A stretch of 55,142 bases of DNA from Lachnospiraceae bacterium (GTDB lineage Bacteria > Bacillota > Clostridia > Lachnospirales > Lachnospiraceae). Each line of letters opens with the position of its first letter. The first letter of the stretch is position 1. The notes beneath the pieces were generated by a model. That model ran no database searches. It was given only the letters and a program-made list of their open reading frames with translations, and was not told the origin of the DNA. Positions 43,666-51,924 of the stretch are shown one piece after another. The stretch lies in the NCBI GenBank assembly GCA_022510625.1, contig JAFLTD010000008.1, positions 1-55,142 of the forward strand, read 5' to 3'. The position numbers were made by a program, and so were the translations under genes.

Positions 43666-44739
43666 ATGAAAGAAAGAATCTACGTATGCCACACTTTTTA
43701 CCATGTCTATGTTGCGTGCCTGAAAGAGCTGGCGCTGCCAAAAGAGCGTCAGGGCAAGGCGACGCTGGTGTTGAGTACTATGTCAAATAACTTTGGAAAT
43801 TTGAAGGAGCGTGCCAAAGCGTGTCGTCTCTTCGAAGAAGTGGTGATGTTTGACGAGAAAGAGGATGTTTTTTTTCCTGAGCTGAAAAAGTACCATACAG
43901 ACAAGGGTAACCTGGTACTCAATATGTTGGCACGTATCCGCTATACGAAGCTGCTCGGCAAACTGCAGGAGCCCTATATTCCGGTGGATTTTAGACAGTA
44001 CAAAGATATCTATGTGTTCTGTGACTCCGACCCGATCGGCTACTATCTGAGTTATAAGAAGATTTATTATCATGCCTTGGAAGACGGCTTAAACTGTATT
44101 GAGACTTATGATACGGCGAGGTATGACAACAGAGGGCATTTTGCGCTCAAGGCTTGGATGTCCTCCAAAAACCTGATTTTTATTCAGAACGGATACGGTA
44201 AATATTGTCTGGACATGGAAATCAACGATAAGAGTGTAGTGCCTTATCCTTGTGATAAATATATTGAACAGTCTCGCGCAGAGTTGGCGGACAGGCTTAC
44301 GGATGAGGATAAGGAAGTGCTGCTTCGGCTTTTTATGGAGGACATGGACGGGCTGATGGATCAATTGAACTGCGGCGCCGACGACAAAATATTGGTGCTG
44401 ACCGAACCGCTGTGCGAACTGGATGTCCGGAGACAAATTTTCTCGGATGTCATAGAGCAGTACGGCGCGATAGACGGCAGACCGGCGCAGATTCTGATCA
44501 AGCCGCATCCGAGGGATGTATTGGACTATGAGAAAGAATTTCCGCAGCACGTTGTGTTGAGCGGCTCATTCCCCATGGAAATACTGAATTTTATTCCGGG
44601 AGTCCGCTTCAAAAGAGTTGTATCCGTGTTTACGGTGCCGAACGCAATACGCTTCGCGGAGGAAATCGTGTTCCTCGGAGAAGATTTTATGGACAAGTAT
44701 GAGGCGCCGGAACTGCACAGGCAGAATGAGCAGATTTAA
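43666..44739 (+). CDS. Probable nonulosonate transferase (GT52/GT38-like)
   Basis: A 357-residue soluble protein starting two bases after the ATP-grasp stop. It begins ERIYVCHTFYHVYVACLKE, similar to GT52 and polysialyltransferase-type GT-B proteins. It has the two motifs of bacterial sialyltransferase families: the D/E-D/E-G motif as EDG at 139-141 (HALEDGLNCIETYD), which supplies the catalytic base, and the HP motif at 281-282 (ILIKPHPRD), which binds CMP. A Ser/Thr site VVSVFTVPNAIRFAEE lies near 318-333. With PseF and PseI just upstream, transfer of the CMP-nonulosonate to the glycan is likely. Confidence 0.72.
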   Translation: MKERIYVCHTFYHVYVACLKELALPKERQGKATLVLSTMSNNFGNLKERAKACRLFEEVVMFDEKEDVFFPELKKYHTDKGNLVLNMLARIRYTKLLGKLQEPYIPVDFRQYKDIYVFCDSDPIGYYLSYKKIYYHALEDGLNCIETYDTARYDNRGHFALKAWMSSKNLIFIQNGYGKYCLDMEINDKSVVPYPCDKYIEQSRAELADRLTDEDKEVLLRLFMEDMDGLMDQLNCGADDKILVLTEPLCELDVRRQIFSDVIEQYGAIDGRPAQILIKPHPRDVLDYEKEFPQHVVLSGSFPMEILNFIPGVRFKRVVSVFTVPNAIRFAEEIVFLGEDFMDKYEAPELHRQNEQI

Positions 44740-44789
44740 GGTTCAGTCAGCAGATGCAAAACAGAGTAAACCCATCAAGGGAAGTCTTT

Positions 44790-46850
44790 TCAAAAGCTGA
44801 CAAGTTCCTTCAAGTAATAGTAGAGAGTGGGATTTGAAGTTCTCACATTCACGCTTAAGTCCCCGTTCCCGAATACCACGCCGAAGCCGTACGCAGCCTG
44901 CAGCAGACAAATTACTATCAGAAATAGGGCGGCGGTTTTAAGCGTTCCCTTGTCTGCAGCTCTTTCAATCCACGCGAGCATAAGAAGAACCGCCGCAAAC
45001 CAGATTCCCCATATCATATCAACCATATATCTCTGTAAAATGCCCGCGCCGGTCACATCTACGATACAGAGTATCGCTGTGAAGGAAGCGGAAAGAATTG
45101 TCAGAGCATAAATTCCTTTTTCCCTAAGTATCTTTTGGCTGCGGAGAACGGAAAGCAGTACCCACAGGAATGCGTTGCATGCAAGGAGTCCGCCGTAGGT
45201 ATATTCTGCATTTAATTTACCCATGTAGGAGGCAGAGCCTATCTGTATTCCCTGTAAAAACGGAAAGTCGCTCTCAATCACCGGAGGTCTGAAAATATAG
45301 TGCCACAACCCCAGTATAGCCTGATGCAGATTAAAACTACGCTTCGTCATATCGTTGCTGGTCAGGCTGTATGTTGCGCCGAAGTCGAAGGGCGAACCGA
45401 ATCTCGCCGCGTTATAGTACATAATTCCCGCCGCTACGAACAAATATGGCAGGCAGAAACTTACCGCATCGCTCAATGTCTGCCTATTGATTGGGCTCTG
45501 CGCCGTGGCATCGCCGCGACCTGAGCCAACGCTGTGCTGTCTCGGTATGAATTCTTCCAAGAACAGCGGAATTGCCAGAAATGAGAACACTAACATCTGC
45601 GGACGGCATCCTGCAACCAGCGCCATACATAGGGAACCCAGAAAGAGAGTGACTCTTCTGCCCTTTACAGATTCCGTATTTTTTCCTTTTATCCATAACC
45701 GGAGGCCTGCGACCGTAAACATGTTTGCCGCCATAATCGGTGTGTCATACAGATCGGGTCTGGCAATGACAAACAGATAATTCCCGCAGCAGACAGTCAG
45801 GATACAGAGTATCAGATACAGGAAATACGGCGTGCGTGCAAACCATCTTTTGATGATTTCCCGGTAAAGGCCAAAGACCGCCAGAATAAATCCGCAGTAA
45901 AACAGAAACACTGCCGCATAGTTGGGCAGATGATGCCCCGATATCAGATAGACGGGAAGATAGAGTAAAAGTTCCGGCACCACACCGAAATAGACATAAT
46001 ATTTTCCCTCGTAATAAGCATAATCTGCAAGATAATCGATTCCGTTGGCCTGCAGATAAATGGTGTCATAAGGATTTTCCGCGTTCAATAATCCCTCCGA
46101 AGGTTCTGCGTTCAGATAAAAATGCCCTTCAGCCATGACTTCCGCCAGTTCCTGATACTGTTTGTGGTGCGGCCACGGCGAAGCAATGCAGATTGGATTA
46201 ACGTGTGCAAGAGACCATGCCAGTCCGACAAGACAGAGTATCACTGCGGTTGTAATCATCCGTTGCCGTATTGTTCCGTCACAGACCGCTGCCTGCCATT
46301 TGTCGGTGTGAAGCAAGTAATAGATGAAGAGAAAAACTCCCAATATCAGCAGGAATCTTACCGGACTGATCACAAAAGGAATACGGGCGTTGGCGCCGAT
46401 TCCGCTCACTGTGACCGTACTCTCCGGAGGGACCGTAAGCTGGACGGATACGGATTTTACTTTACCGGACGGATAGATGTTGGTATAAAAGCTTTTCGGG
46501 ATTCCGGGCACCAGCATCTGTTCCGGCAGATTATAGGGATAATAATTGCCCTCGTCCGTGAGCGATACCGTATAAGAAACGGGAGTATTCTCCGAGAAAT
46601 CCAAGGCAAAGAAAAGATTGTGCACGGTCATGTTCACGTCATCAATATACAGGGTCATCACACCGTCCGGCACGGTATATTGGTTCAGACTTTCAGGGTT
46701 TGCCGTACCGCCTTCCACCCGCACATTTTCAAATACGGTTCTGTCACGGTATATAAAACTTTGCCATGCCGAAAAGTTGCAGACAGTCAATTCTATTATA
46801 AGCGCCCCGACGATAAGTCGGAGGAAAGGTATCCATTTTGTTTTGTTCAT
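44790..46850 (-). CDS. GT-C-like membrane protein, function unknown
   Basis: The 686-residue protein has an N-terminal helix (about 10-30), an extracytoplasmic beta-rich domain (about 35-160) and some 10-12 further helices. The first extracytoplasmic loop after the second helix contains SPWPHHKQYQELAEVMAEG and a long Tyr-rich stretch (ADYAYYEGKYYVYFG). It shares its overall plan with the protein at 21875 (a beta domain, then a GT-C-like array) but not obvious sequence. It is the only glycan-type gene on the reverse strand and is convergent with the nonulosonate operon. I do not recognise its family. The start is supported by GGAGAAC before the ATG. Confidence 0.7.
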   Translation of the reverse strand: MNKTKWIPFLRLIVGALIIELTVCNFSAWQSFIYRDRTVFENVRVEGGTANPESLNQYTVPDGVMTLYIDDVNMTVHNLFFALDFSENTPVSYTVSLTDEGNYYPYNLPEQMLVPGIPKSFYTNIYPSGKVKSVSVQLTVPPESTVTVSGIGANARIPFVISPVRFLLILGVFLFIYYLLHTDKWQAAVCDGTIRQRMITTAVILCLVGLAWSLAHVNPICIASPWPHHKQYQELAEVMAEGHFYLNAEPSEGLLNAENPYDTIYLQANGIDYLADYAYYEGKYYVYFGVVPELLLYLPVYLISGHHLPNYAAVFLFYCGFILAVFGLYREIIKRWFARTPYFLYLILCILTVCCGNYLFVIARPDLYDTPIMAANMFTVAGLRLWIKGKNTESVKGRRVTLFLGSLCMALVAGCRPQMLVFSFLAIPLFLEEFIPRQHSVGSGRGDATAQSPINRQTLSDAVSFCLPYLFVAAGIMYYNAARFGSPFDFGATYSLTSNDMTKRSFNLHQAILGLWHYIFRPPVIESDFPFLQGIQIGSASYMGKLNAEYTYGGLLACNAFLWVLLSVLRSQKILREKGIYALTILSASFTAILCIVDVTGAGILQRYMVDMIWGIWFAAVLLMLAWIERAADKGTLKTAALFLIVICLLQAAYGFGVVFGNGDLSVNVRTSNPTLYYYLKELVSF

Positions 46851-46909
46851 ATGTTCTCCAATCCGCGTATGTGCTAATCATACAAATTATACAAAAATAA
46901 CAGAAATTA

Positions 46910-46918
46910 TGCTACAAT
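46910..46918 (+). promoter_or_regulatory. Extended -10 promoter of the GT39-like gene
   Basis: TGCTACAAT is an extended -10 with a weak upstream TACAAA at 46890-46895. A divergent TATAAT for the reverse gene lies at 46886-46891 on the minus strand. Confidence 0.45.
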
Positions 46919-46963
46919 GATTTTTGAAAGTTTTAGTATTGCGAAAGGTAGTTTTTACGGATT

Positions 46964-48523
46964 ATGAAAGCGCGCAAGCTATCCCTCAATATGAAAATAG
47001 TTTTGACGATTGTTTTCTTAAGTCTTCTCACCGTCCTGCTTCAGGGGACGGGTCTGTCCGATGCGCTTTCGGGAGGCACCGTGGTATCAGCGTGTATTGC
47101 GGTGTGCCTCATAACCGTTGTCCTCCTTATTTTTTGCTATAAGCGCGATAAGCTGACGGAAGACAAAGTGGTATATGCCATCATCTTTATGGGGATGCTT
47201 TTTCACTGCTGCTATGTTCTTTTGTCCGGTCTCTATGACAGGCAGCACGATGAAGGTGTCTATACCGGTTTGGCAAGCAATCAGATTAATCCGGGGCATA
47301 TCGGCTATATTGAATATATTTATAAATTCCGCAGACTGCCGGATATGAATCCGTATGAACTTTTTTCCTATTATCATCCTCCGCTTCACTATACGGTCGC
47401 CGGACTTTGGTTGATACTGTTGACGACACTTGGGATGGCGGAAGATTTGGCTTTTGAGAATCTTCAGGCACTGCCGCTGTTATACTCGGGGCTTCTTATG
47501 TTCATCACATATCTGATCCTGAAAAAGACCGGGGCCGGGGGACGTATGCTCTATGCGGGACTGTTTTTAGTTGCTGTGCATCCGGCGCTCACGCTCATGT
47601 CCGGCAGCATCAACAACGACATGCTCTCTACGCTGCTGCTTGCCTGTTGCATTCTGTCCACTCTGTGTTTCATCCGCGAAAGAAACCTAAGGAATCTTGT
47701 TTATATAGCCCTTTCCATCGGCTTCGGCATGCTGTGCAAAATCAATACCGCCATCATGGCGTTTCCGGTCGGGCTCGTCTTTTTGACGGACTTTACGGAA
47801 GTGGTTCGAAGCAAGGATACCGGGGCTGTGATTGGCCGTATCAGGAATTATCTCCTGTTTGGTATCATCTCCGCCGCAATCGGACTGTCATGGATTACCC
47901 GGAATCTGATACGGTTTCATGTAAAGCCGGGAATATCCTCCGCGACGGAAGCATCCGTAATGTATACGGGGAGCTACAGCGTATGGGAGAGACTGGGCAT
48001 TCCCGCTTTGTCGGACTGGCATTTTGACTTCCCGTTCCATCCCTTGAGCGGAGATGTCATCCACAACACATGGGTCATTATGTTTCAGACTTCTCTGTTT
48101 GGCGAGATATATCCCATGGGGCTTGACGGTATATCGCTGATACTTGGCCGCGTTGTATATATTATGGCCATCGTTTTCGGTGTCCTGTCCGCGATTCTGT
48201 TTCTGGTTATGCAGTACCGGAAGTATAGGAGCACAGCGCGGACGAATATGCCGGATGCGGTTTTTCTGTCCTCGGGGTATCTGGTGTTCCTGTTGAGTCT
48301 CGCCGTTTTCTCGTTGAAATACCCGTATACCTGCAGCAGTGATTTTCGGTATATTGTGATCTGCCTGCCGTATGTTGCGATTGGTCTGACAGACAGCGGC
48401 ATATTCTGCCGTGAAGGCACAAAAGCCGCTATGTTGTCCCGCATTATCGGAATTGGGGTATGTGTTTCCCTGTTTCTGACTACAATAATCTACATGATAT
48501 GGCACTGGAGCGGCACGATATAA
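46964..48523 (+). CDS. GT39-like membrane glycosyltransferase
   Basis: A 519-residue protein with about 11 transmembrane helices. The loop after the third helix has YDRQHDEGVYTG, with Asp96-Glu97 in the catalytic place of GT39/PMT enzymes, and then FSYYHPPLHYTVAGLWLIL, the HPPL motif of the group. SGSINNDMLSTLLLA, with its NND, is common in bacterial members. A polyprenyl-phosphate sugar donor and an acceptor outside the membrane are expected. It has its own promoter and no clear ribosome binding site close to the ATG; GAAAGG lies 15 bases upstream. Confidence 0.78.
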   Translation: MKARKLSLNMKIVLTIVFLSLLTVLLQGTGLSDALSGGTVVSACIAVCLITVVLLIFCYKRDKLTEDKVVYAIIFMGMLFHCCYVLLSGLYDRQHDEGVYTGLASNQINPGHIGYIEYIYKFRRLPDMNPYELFSYYHPPLHYTVAGLWLILLTTLGMAEDLAFENLQALPLLYSGLLMFITYLILKKTGAGGRMLYAGLFLVAVHPALTLMSGSINNDMLSTLLLACCILSTLCFIRERNLRNLVYIALSIGFGMLCKINTAIMAFPVGLVFLTDFTEVVRSKDTGAVIGRIRNYLLFGIISAAIGLSWITRNLIRFHVKPGISSATEASVMYTGSYSVWERLGIPALSDWHFDFPFHPLSGDVIHNTWVIMFQTSLFGEIYPMGLDGISLILGRVVYIMAIVFGVLSAILFLVMQYRKYRSTARTNMPDAVFLSSGYLVFLLSLAVFSLKYPYTCSSDFRYIVICLPYVAIGLTDSGIFCREGTKAAMLSRIIGIGVCVSLFLTTIIYMIWHWSGTI

Positions 48524-48552
48524 TTGATTTATACGGTTGTCTATGGTAAAAT
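48524..48552 (+). promoter_or_regulatory. SigmaA-type promoter of the ABC transporter operon
   Basis: TTGATT (48524-48529), 17 bp, TAAAAT (48547-48552), with TGG before the -10 (TATGGTAAAAT). It begins immediately after the preceding stop codon. Confidence 0.65.
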
Positions 48553-48590
48553 ACAATGATATTTTGGGAAAATAAGGATACGGGTATCGC

Positions 48591-50342
48591 ATGAGTAAAA
48601 TTATTAAAAAGCTGTTGGTACTGCTTGACGCGAAACAGAAAAGAATAATGGTGCTGCTGGTTTTCATGATGTTGATTGGCGCCGTACTCGAAATGTTGGG
48701 TGTATCCATGATTCTTCCGGTCATGAATGTGGTACTGGAAGAGAACGCGGTGGACAAGCATGCATATCTGCAGATGATCTGTCGGATTTTTCATATAGAG
48801 AATACGAGAAACCTCATGATTTTTGTCATGACTGCACTCATTGTTATTTTTGCGGTTAAAAATTTATTTCTTTTTTTTCAACAGAAAGTACTGCTTAAAT
48901 TCGTATACACGAATCAGTTTGCCACATCCAGAAGAATGATGATCAACTTCATGCAGCGGCCTTATGAATACTATCTGAATGCGGATACTGCCGTTATCCA
49001 GCGGAATATCACCTCGGATGTGAACAACATGTACGGTCTGATTCTGGCGCTTTTGCAGCTTATCAGCGAAGGGATTGTCTTCGTCTGTCTGGTAGCGGTA
49101 AGTCTCGTGTCGGATGTATGGATGAGCATTACGGTGACAGTACTGTTGGTAATTGTTCTTCTGGTCATCAAATGTATTCTGAAACCGATTATGCGCAGGG
49201 CAGGAGAGGAAAATCAGGATTATTACAGCGGATTATATAAATGGATAGAGCAATCCGTCTTGGGAATCAAGGAGATTAAGATTGCGAGGCGGGAGCCTTA
49301 TTTCATCAATGAATATGCCAAATGCGGAGCAGGGTATGTCAGTGCGGTACAGCGGTATAACCTGTACAATGCGACCCCCAGACTTTTGATCGAGACGGTG
49401 GCTATCGCTGGCATGATTTTTTATATGATGATGCGTCTATTGCAGGGTGCAGAAGTGGTGGATATCATGCCCCAGATTACATTGCTTGCAATTGCGGCAA
49501 TGCGGCTTATACCATGCGCTAACCGAATCAATAACCATTTGACTTCAATTGCCTATTTTGAACCGTTCTTTATGGGTGTCAGCGACAACCTGCAGGAAGA
49601 AATCCGGGACGAGAGCATCGATTATAATGAGGAAACTTATCGGAGGAAACAGGATGTCGATAAATTGGAAGTCAGGGATAAGATAGAATTAAAGCAGATT
49701 ACTTACAAGTATCCCAATACGAACGTGCTGATTTTCGACAGGGCGGACATGGAAATTCCCATCGGCAAGAGTGTGGGTATCGTGGGCACTTCCGGTTCCG
49801 GCAAGACCACTGTGGTGGATATCCTGCTTGGCCTTCTGCGCCTGCAGAGCGGTGAAATTCTGGCGGACGGTGTTGAGGTGCGGGAGCACTATGCGCAGTG
49901 GCTTAAAAATGTCGGTTACATTCCGCAGACGATTTTTATGGTGGATTCCACGATTCGCAAGAATGTGGCTTTCGGCTATGCGGATGAGGATATCGATGAT
50001 GATAAAGTTTGGGAGGCGCTTAAGGAAGCGCAGCTTGATGAATTTGTAAAAGGACTGCCGGAGGGATTGGACACGAGTATCGGCGAGCGGGGTATTCGTA
50101 TATCCGGCGGGCAGAGACAGCGTATCGGCATTGCAAGGGCGCTTTTTGAAGACCCTGAAGTACTTGTTTTGGACGAGGCTACGTCGGCGCTTGATAACGA
50201 TACGGAAGCAGCCATTATGGATTCCATCAACAGACTGCACGGACGCAAGACGTTGGTTATCATTGCGCACAGGTTACAGACGATTGAGAAGTGTGATATG
50301 GTATACCGGATCGAGAACGGAAAGGCGGTCAGGGAGCGATAG
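48591..50342 (+). CDS. ABC transporter, fused permease-ATPase, PglK-like flippase
   Basis: This 583-residue half transporter has six transmembrane helices (about 15-320) and an ATPase domain (about 360-583). The ATPase has Walker A GTSGSGKTT, signature ISGGQRQRIGIARAL, Walker B VLVLDEATSALD and the His switch IIAHRL, so it should be active. The permease start (LLVFMMLIGAVLEMLGVSMILPVMN) matches the PglK/WlaB type that flips lipid-linked oligosaccharides, more than drug exporters. It would act as a dimer. It is one of two flippase candidates here, the other being the MATE protein at 24067. Confidence 0.88.
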   Translation: MSKIIKKLLVLLDAKQKRIMVLLVFMMLIGAVLEMLGVSMILPVMNVVLEENAVDKHAYLQMICRIFHIENTRNLMIFVMTALIVIFAVKNLFLFFQQKVLLKFVYTNQFATSRRMMINFMQRPYEYYLNADTAVIQRNITSDVNNMYGLILALLQLISEGIVFVCLVAVSLVSDVWMSITVTVLLVIVLLVIKCILKPIMRRAGEENQDYYSGLYKWIEQSVLGIKEIKIARREPYFINEYAKCGAGYVSAVQRYNLYNATPRLLIETVAIAGMIFYMMMRLLQGAEVVDIMPQITLLAIAAMRLIPCANRINNHLTSIAYFEPFFMGVSDNLQEEIRDESIDYNEETYRRKQDVDKLEVRDKIELKQITYKYPNTNVLIFDRADMEIPIGKSVGIVGTSGSGKTTVVDILLGLLRLQSGEILADGVEVREHYAQWLKNVGYIPQTIFMVDSTIRKNVAFGYADEDIDDDKVWEALKEAQLDEFVKGLPEGLDTSIGERGIRISGGQRQRIGIARALFEDPEVLVLDEATSALDNDTEAAIMDSINRLHGRKTLVIIAHRLQTIEKCDMVYRIENGKAVRER

Positions 50343-50393
50343 CTTGCAGACAAACGAAGAAAATACAAAAGGTGTTGCGAGGAATTAAAAGAT

Positions 50394-50822
50394 ATGAAGA
50401 AACTTTGGAATTTTTGCTGGGACATGTATAAGAAATATGAGGAGGGAATCAATTACCTGATTTTCGGATTCCTCGCCTTTGTCTTAAACTATGGTCTGTA
50501 CTATCTGTTTGATAACGTGCTCGGCATACACTATATGGTTTCTACAGTGTTGTCGTGGGTTCTGACGGTGGTGTTTGCCTACTGGACGAACCGCACGTTT
50601 GTGTTTAAGAGCAAGAATAAAGATGCAAATTCTTTGCGAGAGGAATTTCTTTCTTTTATCGGAGCCAGGGTCGCGACAGAACTTTTGGAGATGGGACTGA
50701 TGTTTCTCATGGTAGGCCGAGCGGAACTGAACGAGATGATTTCCAAATTTGTCTGTCAGGTCCTCGTGATCGTGGCGAATTATTTCCTTAGTAAACTGTG
50801 GATTTTTAAGGAAAAGAAGTAA
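50394..50822 (+). CDS. GtrA-family membrane protein
   Basis: The 142-residue protein has four transmembrane helices and the GtrA pattern: INYLIFGFLAFVLNYGLYYL, then VSTVLSWVLTVVFAYWTNRTFVFK and the final ANYFLSKLWIFKEK. GtrA proteins are proposed to flip polyprenyl-phosphate-linked sugars made by GtrB for use by GT-C enzymes outside the membrane. The GtrB-like gene of this window is at 7211. Here GtrA is flanked by the ABC transporter and an acyltransferase, in one operon. Confidence 0.9.
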   Translation: MKKLWNFCWDMYKKYEEGINYLIFGFLAFVLNYGLYYLFDNVLGIHYMVSTVLSWVLTVVFAYWTNRTFVFKSKNKDANSLREEFLSFIGARVATELLEMGLMFLMVGRAELNEMISKFVCQVLVIVANYFLSKLWIFKEKK

Positions 50823-50853
50823 CGGAACATGGAAGTAAACAGAGGGATGGCTT

Positions 50854-51924
50854 ATGCAATCGAAAAGACAGGCAAACTTTGAGCTGCTGCGCATAGTGGC
50901 AATGCTGATGATTATTGTTCTCCACTATCTGAATAAAGGGGATATTGTCACGGCGTATACGACCGATGGATCTGCGGTGAATTACGCTGCGCATTTTATA
51001 GAGTCTTTCTGCATTGTGTCGGTCAATTGCTATGTGCTGTTGAGCGGATATTTTTTGGCGGAGTCTGCATGGAAACCGGGGCGGGTGGTGTCTCTGGCGG
51101 CGCAGATTCTTTTTTATTCTGTTCTGATACCGGTGGTCCTTATATGTGTCGGAGAGGTTTTGCCGGGAAATCTGTCGATTTATGATTGGATTAACTTTGT
51201 GCTGCCCATAGAGACGGAGCATTATTGGTTTGCCACAGCGTATCTGATCATGTATCTGCTCGCACCGCTTTTGGCGGCGGGAGTTCAAGCGGTGGAGAAA
51301 CGGACATTACAGATCATTATCGGCGTGCTTCTGCTCTATTTCTCCGTGTGGAAGTCCTTTCTGCCCGTGGTGATTGCTACGGACAGGTACGGTTACGAGT
51401 ATGGGTGGTTTCTCTGTCTGTTTCTGATTGCGGCATACATCCGGTTGTACGGGTGTCCTGTTTTGGAGAGAAAGAGAAATGCGTTGCTGCTCTATATCGG
51501 TATGGGATTGTGCATCTTTTTATTGACTGCAGCGGCGGGTAAACTGGCCGGGGCGGTAGATTCTTTTAGTTATTATATGGGTATGCCGACTACTTACAAT
51601 CATATTCTGTGTCTGCTCGGAGCGGTCGGATTCTTCATGCTTTTTAAGAATATGAGGCCGTGGAACGGCAGGATCGCAGTGATTATAAGGCGGCTGTCGC
51701 CCTATACTTTCGGGGTATACCTGCTGCATGAACATGTGCTTGTTCGATGCGAGTGGATGAGGTGGCTGAATGTGGAGCAGGTGCAGGGAAGTTTTATGTT
51801 CGTCCCGCACATGGCCGTATGCGTTCTGCTTGTGTACGCGGCCGGTACGGCTGTGGATTGGGTGAGAACGTGTATTTTTCACTTTGTCACGGGTAATAAG
51901 ATAAAGAAAGCGCAAAGTAGATGA
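50854..51924 (+). CDS. Membrane acyltransferase, AT3/OafA type
   Basis: A 356-residue, roughly ten-helix acyltransferase 3 family protein. It begins ANFELLRIVAMLMIIVLHYLNKG, with the conserved Arg and His of this family (R-x10-H), followed by NCYVLLSGYFLAESAW and the segment EHYWFATAYLIMYLLAPLL. Near the C-terminus YTFGVYLLHEHVLVR is characteristic. It should O-acetylate (or otherwise acylate) the glycan at the membrane. It is not an N-acetyltransferase of the PseH kind. The stop overlaps the next ATG as ATGA (51921-51924). Confidence 0.9.
   Translation: MQSKRQANFELLRIVAMLMIIVLHYLNKGDIVTAYTTDGSAVNYAAHFIESFCIVSVNCYVLLSGYFLAESAWKPGRVVSLAAQILFYSVLIPVVLICVGEVLPGNLSIYDWINFVLPIETEHYWFATAYLIMYLLAPLLAAGVQAVEKRTLQIIIGVLLLYFSVWKSFLPVVIATDRYGYEYGWFLCLFLIAAYIRLYGCPVLERKRNALLLYIGMGLCIFLLTAAAGKLAGAVDSFSYYMGMPTTYNHILCLLGAVGFFMLFKNMRPWNGRIAVIIRRLSPYTFGVYLLHEHVLVRCEWMRWLNVEQVQGSFMFVPHMAVCVLLVYAAGTAVDWVRTCIFHFVTGNKIKKAQSR

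Noticed and set aside
50854..51924. The membrane acyltransferase as a substitute for PseH
   Set aside because: It is an AT3/OafA-type integral membrane O-acyltransferase, not a GNAT enzyme acting on UDP-sugars in the cytosol.
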